A stretch of DNA of 64,000 nucleotides from Protea cynaroides (lineage: Eukaryota > Streptophyta > Magnoliopsida > Proteales > Proteaceae), in assembly GCA_028583415.1 (NCBI GenBank), contig CM053269.1, positions 47,463,888-47,527,887 on the forward strand, given 5' to 3'. The notes beneath the pieces were generated by a model. The model had not been told where the DNA came from, searched no databases, and was given only the letters and a program-made list of their open reading frames with translations. The translations under genes were made by a program, and so were the position numbers. Positions 59,601 to 64,000 of the stretch are shown here, piece after piece. The stretch's first letter is position 1, and every line of letters begins with the position of its first letter.

Positions 59601-62249
59601 TAGGTAGGATTTCAGGTGGTGATTCCTGAAATTCATATCCCTTCTTCTTCTATTGAAATCCAGGTCAGTTTTCACATCTTCGTATTAGCTTAAGGCTGTT
59701 ACCTGTGATTAAACTAAGTTACTGTTTATGATTCTTCTAAAATCTGAATCTGTTTTGAGCATTAGAACTCCAATCTTTCTCTACTTTCTTGAATTCCTAC
59801 TTCTATATGGATTTCTTTGAAATTTAATATCTAACCATCAGATTTGATTCGGGGTTTGAGGAGTTATTCTTCATCATATATTTTTTTTTACTGTTGACCA
59901 GAGTTTTAAGTCAATCTGGCATTCTTACTGTCATTTTCTTATTACTGGTTTCTGAACCAATCAAAGCGATTCTGGTTTAATCTGAGTTTCTGAAACCTAG
60001 TTCTTTAGGCTAACCAAAAACCCATATTCTCAATTACAATTGGATTACATCAAGGATGTATGGAGCTGTATGTTGGGCAGCTAAGAAAGAACATACAAAC
60101 AAACTTAGTATCGTTGAAAGGAGGATGTTGAGATGGATGAGTGGTAAAATTAGAAAAGATAAAATAAAAAGTGAACAAATTAGAGCTAATTTAGGCGTAG
60201 CTCAATACATGATAAGTTGCGAGAAAGTCGTTTGGCATAGCATCGACATCTGTAACAAAGGCCTTTGAATGCTTTAGTGCAGAGGGGTGGTTTGATCGAT
60301 CAAAGGAGCTTAAAGAGCTAGAGGTAGGCCTAAAACGACTCTAGGTGAAGTCGTGAGAAAGGCATGCATAGCTTAGGGCTAGTAAGAAGTATGACTGTGA
60401 ATAGAACTGAAATGAAAAGAAGGATCCATATAGCTGACCACATTTAGTTGGGACAAGCCGTGTTGAGTATTTTCTCCTTGCTTGGCATTGCACCCTTTGT
60501 GGCCTTCATATTAGCAACATTAGAATAATTCATGATCCAATTTAGTTGGGATAAGGCTGAATTGAGTATTTTCTCCTTGCTTGGCATTGCACCCTATGTT
60601 GCCCTTATATTAGCAACATTAGAATAATTCATGAACAGCATGTTGGTATGAACACTTACTAGTCAGGTCTCCAGTTAGAACTTTTGTGAATGAACATAAC
60701 CATTGAACACTTGTCACATCAGAAGTTTTAGTTTACTTGAGAATTAAGTATAACTTTCAGCCTTATAGTTGTCTTAGTCCAATTCATGGCATATATATTT
60801 TATCAACAAAATGTTTGTGTAATTAACCAACTAATGCACTTCACGGTAAGCAAACCATTTCCTATCTGATGGGTTATCCCTCTTTCTTATCTGCCAGTGT
60901 CTTTAGATTCCTACAGGGCATAAAATAAAATGAGAGTCTAGCCGAAGTTGACTTAATAAAAAATGTTTCTTCTCCCAGGAGAAATGGTACCCTTTCCCGG
61001 ATTCTGATGTCCTATATCACTTTCTGACATACTACAGATGTTAATAACCATCTTTATGCTAGGCCAATATGTTTGTGCCTTCTGTTAAACTAGCTTTAAA
61101 TCAAATTTATGCATCTCTCCATTCTCTTGCCAAATCTTGTGATTTGGGAATCAACATCCTTGTTTTTTGTAGCATTTGACACTGATGCTTTCCAATTTTT
61201 GGGAAAGTTTACTGTTCTTTCTCCTCCTTTTAGTTGCTTACTAACGTGTATATTTTTATGTGAATTTCAGAAATATGATCTCAACATCTCTGTGCAACTA
61301 CTGGAGTATGACAAACGTTTTGAGCAATATGGAAGTGATTTCACATTTTATGACTACAACCAGCCCGAAGAATTACCTCTTGAAATGAAGAATGCTTACA
61401 GAGTTATTGTTGCAGATCCTCCATACTTGGTGAGGATGTAGTTGAATGGCTAAGAAAATGGCTGCTGTGATTGATTTTACTTGCGATGCACTTATTCGTC
61501 TCATTTTGTTCTTCTTCACTCTTCTAATGTTAATTTCGATTTACCCAAAAAAAAAATGTTAAATTTGGTCCCCCCCTCTCCTTGCCCTTGATTTTTTTGG
61601 CAAATTAAGTTTTTTTCTTTTTTGTAATTTTAGTTTACTTGATTTGCGTTGGCAGAGCAAGGAATGTTTAGAGAGAGTTGCTCAAACTATGACGTATCTT
61701 GCACAGCCAGGGAAAAGCTACTTGCTTCTGCTCACAGGTAGTCTTCTTTCTTGCTTTATTTTTAAATTCTTTTAGGGTAGGAGTGGTAGTTTCTTATGAA
61801 TGTGGTACTGCTAGAGCAGAAATATTTATATCTTGTCAAATCTTCCATATGTTAGTGATTTCCTTGACTCTTCATATTATCAAAGAATTTATATTGCTTA
61901 ATAGTATAATCAATGGACATGTAGCCTATGGATATAGATGCACGATTCAGTGGCATCCCAGCAATAATATCTCCAACCCTATGAAAAAAAAAAACTTTAA
62001 TCATCTAGCTAATACTCTTGTATTCTATCCTGAGACATGTTTTAATTGCATAATCTATATTTATTGATGATATCAACGAGTGCTATTGTGTTTTGTGTAG
62101 GAGAAGTGCAGAAAGAGAGAGCGGCTGAGCTATTGAACTTGTATCCGTGTGGTTTCAAGCCTCAGCACTCTAGCAAACTTGGAAATGAATTCCGGCTGTT
62201 TACAAACTATGACCCAAGGGATAGATTAGGTGGGTGGGAGCGAGACTAA
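46374..62249 (+). CDS. EEF1AKMT1/N6AMT2-family protein-lysine methyltransferase, 4 exons
   Basis: Exons 46374-46682, 61271-61429, 61656-61737 and 62101-62249 join with GT..AG borders to 699 nt, 232 residues + TAA. The protein starts MEAEGVGMTKPIVQEDDDIP; residues ~53-100 (AEDWRLSQFWYD, AC.ACPTLFAYLK) are the N-terminal module; exon 2 gives LLEYDKRFEQYGSDFTFYDY and the catalytic-type DPPY at 152-155; exon 4 ends RLGGWERD with SSKLGNEFRLF, a family signature. This is the plant counterpart (At3g58470 type) of human EEF1AKMT1, an S-adenosylmethionine-dependent enzyme that methylates a lysine of translation elongation factor eEF1A; the older name N6AMT2 reflects the DPPY motif. Length is close to the family's usual 215-250. 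The first intron is ~14.6 kb and holds the LINE, gypsy and copia insertions listed below, all in the sense orientation. The reading frame is intact. Confidence 0.92.
47581..47621. repeat. (TG)n microsatellite
   Basis: About 40 bp of GT/TG dinucleotides in intron 1 of the methyltransferase gene. Confidence 0.95.
48420..49217 (+). mobile_element. 5'-truncated RTE-type LINE with TTG tail
   Basis: Translates in broken frames to the RT C-terminus: MESKGFKISRTKTKSMVCNF, DHFRCLGSIINKEGDIDDNV, KWRSTSGALCDLRIPLKLKR, then MMYGAECLAVKKYHIDKLSV, KTRNDKVRNDRIRTDLGVAP, RRSDLIQIEGSKRARGRPK and GLASSMTLNRADW. It ends with VADP/ATTTAGTTGGGATATTACTT and a TTG/CTG-rich tail (49193-49217), the 3' tail form of plant RTE LINEs. 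Everything upstream (endonuclease, RT palm) is missing. It lies in intron 1 of the methyltransferase gene. Confidence 0.85.
50037..50751. mobile_element. hAT-type MITE nested in the LINE endonuclease region
   Basis: The ends CATAGATCAAGAACTCGG and (reversed right) CATGGTTCGAGAACTCAA are inverted repeats. The flanks ATACCAGG (50029-50036) and ATGCCAGA (50752-50759) agree at 6 of 8 positions. The LINE endonuclease frame breaks at the left flank (..CKDCEVIPG) and picks up after the right flank. The internal sequence is rich in GTTTCGA/TCGAAAC repeats. It is a relative of the element at 19604-20198. Confidence 0.78.
52972..53317 (+). mobile_element. Probable solo LTR within the gag of the gypsy-type element
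   Basis: It separates the two halves of the gag frame (..EERKL and LIGCAKQWW..). Termini TGTTATT ... TATTACA, a TATA box (TTATAAATAG, ~53203-53212) and a CT-rich end fit an LTR. The interior contains repeated TGTATATGGAC/TGTACATGG motifs. The flanks TCATT and CTATT match at only three of five positions, so the boundaries are approximate. Confidence 0.55.
53908..58979 (+). mobile_element. Full-length Ty1/copia retrotransposon (5.07 kb), degenerate ORF
   Basis: Both LTRs are 161 bp (53908-54068 and 58819-58979) and differ at about 17 positions by my count. The 5-bp flanks are ATTAG and ATTCG. The primer site TGGTTTATGAGC follows LTR 1 and the purine tract GAGGGGGAA precedes LTR 2. The order gag, protease, integrase, RT, RNase H is the copia order: zinc knuckle CDYCKKEHHSRDKC (from 55310), protease WIIDSGATGHM (~55630), integrase HGIIHQTSFFDTPDQNGMAE, RT with ALEKNDMWDLV, LKRDLYGRKQSPQAW and YVDD (57920-57931), RNase H TDADWG and CDSKSAISIAHN. 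Many stops and frameshifts, so it cannot move by itself. Each LTR has an AATAAA (54010, 58921) in sense with the host gene. Confidence 0.9.
57460..57745 (+). repeat. ~143-bp tandem duplication inside the copia RT
   Basis: AAGTTATTATTTCATGTGC occurs at 57461 and 57604. The two copies carry the same LQQLSLDVKNFFFHGELEEE region and differ mainly in the length of a T run (8 against about 15). It duplicates a conserved RT motif, which an active element would not tolerate. Confidence 0.85.
60442..60637 (+). repeat. Tandem duplication, 2 x ~98 bp, at the LINE 3' end
   Basis: ATTTAGTTGGGAYAAG starts at 60442 and 60540. Both copies continue with TGAGTATTTTCTCCTTGC and end TTAGCAACATTAGAATAATT. The unit begins with the LINE 3' terminal sequence. 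Confidence 0.88.
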
Positions 62250-62384
62250 TAGATAACATATAATTAATATCATCTGTTCTCGTGAGTTGTGGGCGACATT
62301 AGTTATCAGGGTGGACTATGGCAAGTGCAACTGAGAAGAACTTTTTATTTCTCGTGGTTTCAGAATTCAGCCTATATAGAATTT

Positions 62385-62490
62385 GTTGAACAAAGCTGAT
62401 TGGAGGAACAAGAATCCATGTAGCCGGCTCTATTTAGTTGGGATAAGGCTTTGTTGTTGTTGTTGTTGTTGTTGTTGTCGTCGTTGTTGT
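62385..62490 (+). mobile_element. Very short RTE LINE 3' tail with (TTG)n, just past the methyltransferase stop
   Basis: ACAAAGCTGATTGGAGGAAC, then ATCCATGTAGCC and CTATTTAGTTGGGATAAGGC, followed by TTG repeats (62452-62490): the last ~65 bp of an RTE LINE plus its microsatellite tail. It begins about 135 bp after the stop codon, so it likely lies in the 3' UTR or at its end. Confidence 0.8.
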
Positions 62491-63370
62491 ATATTTCAGG
62501 TGAAATGATCCCTTACTTTCTCTCTTCCCTTCTATCTGAGAATATCTGTGTTTTGAATTTTGTATCTGAATTGGGACATTCAGGTGCAGAAAATCAGAGG
62601 AAATTTTTTCACAAGTTCAATTATCCCATGTAAATGAGAGAAAAAAAAAAAAGCCTTCAAAATTTGGAAGGCATGAGAAGCATTTTTGCAGTATGGTTTC
62701 AATGGATGATAAATGGTATTTGCATATATCACCAGGTGACATGGGAGCATAAAATTTGCTCTGCTATGCTAGGTACGATGAAAAAAGAAGCACATTTGAT
62801 TTAAATCTGCAGGGAATGGCAGAAAGTTTAATTGTTCAATGGGTCCCCACAAAGTGAACTCCATTTTTAGAGGTAGTATTCAGGTCAGATGCCTGTAGTT
62901 CATTTGACAGTACTTATTTTTATACGTAGGGCCTCTCCTTGTATGGTTCTGGTTCCATTAAATGTGTGATTCATGGCCTGGTATTGACACCTAAAACCAA
63001 AGTACGGGTCTGGTCACTAGGATCCCAGACTTACCTTCAAATAATCTGCCCCTGCGATTCTGAACAATTAGGTGAGATTCAAGTGGTATGATCTACAAGT
63101 TAGCGGGGCATAATGAAATTGTATATACTACTGGGAAAATGAGAGTACAAGAAGATCGGTAGTCGGTCTATTGAAAGAGAGAGAAAGAGGATTCAAATTT
63201 CAAAGAAAAAAAAGATAGAAACAGATGAAAGCCTTTGGTCGTCTACTGACCCATTACAGCCTCCCTCTTTTACCAGCCCATTATCTTATTTATTTATATT
63301 TTTTGGTTTTTGGTAGAATTTAATCTTATCTTTCATGGATCAAATTTTAGAAGCTCTTTGATTTTCTAAA
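62491..63370. other. Downstream intergenic DNA, no gene seen
   Basis: No gene or clear element recognised; poly-A run at ~62640 and purine-rich stretch at ~63170-63210. Confidence 0.4.
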
Positions 63371-63498
63371 GCTATGTTTGGATGTCAAGAAAGAAAATAA
63401 AATTGCTCTTGTTTTATTTGCTATGTTTTTGGGTGTCAAGAAAAAAAAAACTCTTGTTTTATGCACATTTTTTTTCCCCTTGACATCCAAACATAGCC
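63371..63498. mobile_element. Candidate MITE (~128 bp) with GCTATGTTTGGATGTCAAG ends
   Basis: GCTATGTTTGGATGTCAAG at 63371 and its complement CTTGACATCCAAACATAGC ending at 63497 form 19-bp perfect inverted repeats around A/T-rich sequence, with an internal near-copy of the same end (GCTATGTTTTTGGGTGTCAAG, 63420). The target duplication is ambiguous. Confidence 0.65.
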
Positions 63499-64000
63499 TA
63501 TGAGAAAGAATGAAGAGAGGAAACTTGGAGTTATGTACCTATTCTTCTTCAAACGTGTATGAATCTCACTCCTCCATGTCTCATGTCTCATGTCTCGTTA
63601 AAATCTTTGACTCTTTAAAAATCTAATTTGTTTAGTGCTACTTTTTTATTGGTTAATTACTAATTCAGTCTTTATCAAAAAAAAAAAAAAATCTATTTCC
63701 GCAATATTAGTATTTTTCAATGAGAGTTTTGATAGTGTGAATCCACTATAGCATTAAATCTTTATAAACGTCTCATGAACATTCAATCTCTCATTGAGGC
63801 ATGGATCTGTAAATTGCAATCAAAATCATTACATCAGAAGCCATGTAATGTTTCATTTTGCATGATATTCTTTTCCTTTACGTCCTGTTTGTTTAGATGT
63901 AAAATTTAATAAAGGAAATAATAAAACCTCTATTTTCAGACAAAATTATTTTTTAAAAAATTTCCGTATAATTTAGGGATTTAGGAGGTTGGTTACTCTA
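63499..64000. other. AT-rich window end, no gene seen
   Basis: No gene recognised; poly-A run at ~63678-63691 and a triplicate CATGTCTC motif at ~63570-63596. Confidence 0.4.

Larger units (their letters stand above)
51961..60026 (+). mobile_element. Gag-only (non-autonomous) gypsy-type LTR element, interrupted
   Basis: LTR 1 (51961-52651) and LTR 2 (59350-~60026) share landmarks: TGATRTAGATAAGA start, GTTGAGCCTTTKGTCT, GGTTTTCRTTGT, GATTCTGGTTT and GAGTTTCTGAA. After LTR 1, TGGTCTAAGAAC resembles the initiator-Met primer site. The interior encodes a gag: EVSYFAGQMNSRLFLDWLAT, LDEYFDWYDMTEERKL, then (after a solo-LTR insertion) LIGCAKQWWGNHE and EEMKHELKNKYLPENPKE, the retrotrans_gag pattern. 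No RT or integrase of its own is seen; without the insertions the element is ~2.65 kb. It sits in the LINE and hosts the copia element at 53908-58979. Confidence 0.75.
49590..60480 (+). mobile_element. RTE-type LINE split by nested insertions
   Basis: Part 1 (49590-51960): apurinic endonuclease pieces (GDRIIFVKLGLAKEVINLVS, VYTPQIR, GGDLNE, then LLIVNTCFEKRN and QIDFFLTRRADRLLCKDCEV) and, after the MITE at 50037-50751, RT pieces (IGKAVDPD, NYRGIIPISHTMNLWERVIE, QFGFM..RSTTKAI). Part 2 (60027-60480): FSITIGLHQG, which continues the same RT, then after a deletion MYGAVCWAAKKEHTNKLSIV and KIKSEQIRANLGVAQ, ending at ATTTAGTTGGGACAAG. The gap between the parts is exactly the LTR element at 51961-60026. 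Frameshifts and stops throughout; inactive. Confidence 0.82.

Noticed and set aside
1..64000. CRISPR arrays, operons, ribosome binding sites, tRNA or rRNA genes
   Set aside because: The DNA is plant nuclear; no array, no bacterial gene layout, and no tRNA or rRNA was recognised by eye on either strand.

Overview
This window is nuclear DNA from a flowering plant, most likely a eudicot. The evidence is introns with GT..AG borders, plant-type protein families (SYP132-type syntaxin, a hexameric polyubiquitin with a 5'-UTR intron, TOUSLED kinase, an EEF1AKMT1-type methyltransferase) and a dense load of plant transposons. I cannot name the species. There are four host genes: (1) the last two exons of a SYP132-like plasma-membrane syntaxin (+, 1579-2257); (2) a complete UBQ10-type polyubiquitin gene (+, 7221-8594) with TATA box, G-box, 5'-UTR intron and poly(A) signal; (3) a complete TOUSLED-like Ser/Thr kinase gene on the minus strand (32262 down to 14114), which I resolved into 16 exons that splice in frame to 677 codons; (4) a complete protein-lysine methyltransferase gene of the EEF1AKMT1/N6AMT2 family (+, 46374-62249), with four exons giving 232 codons and a first intron of about 14.6 kb.

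Most of the rest is mobile DNA. 1-6.2 kb: LINE remnant, syntaxin 3' end, an orphan UDP-glycosyltransferase fragment, a fold-back repeat, and a Pack-MULE-like element carrying a BAM-type receptor-kinase fragment. 6.2-9 kb: polyubiquitin. 9-14 kb: a decayed minus-strand Ty1/copia element with a 3 x 90 bp tandem repeat, and a LINE RNase H fragment. 14-32.3 kb: TOUSLED, whose introns hold an internally deleted LTR element, two hAT-type MITEs (one only 74 bp) and a second Pack-MULE-like element with a captured LRR receptor-kinase fragment. 32.6-46 kb: a gene-free region with a ~591-bp tandem repeat, two copies of a GGT-rich PIF/Harbinger-like MITE, a gypsy LTR and integrase tail, a TRIM element inside a third MULE, a fourth MULE with a captured exon, and a smaller MULE-like element. 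46-62.5 kb: the methyltransferase gene, whose first intron holds RTE LINEs and a multi-level nest (LINE > hAT MITE and gag-only LTR element > solo LTR and a full-length 5.1-kb copia element).

The host genes are unrelated housekeeping functions (membrane fusion, ubiquitin supply, chromatin/replication kinase, translation-factor methylation) and do not form a pathway. The most notable system is the transposon community. Non-autonomous MULEs have picked up pieces of at least two different LRR receptor kinases plus other exons. A PIF/Harbinger-like MITE family carries GGTGG tracts, and one insertion can be dated and bounded because its exact empty site survives in a paralogous MULE 36 kb away.
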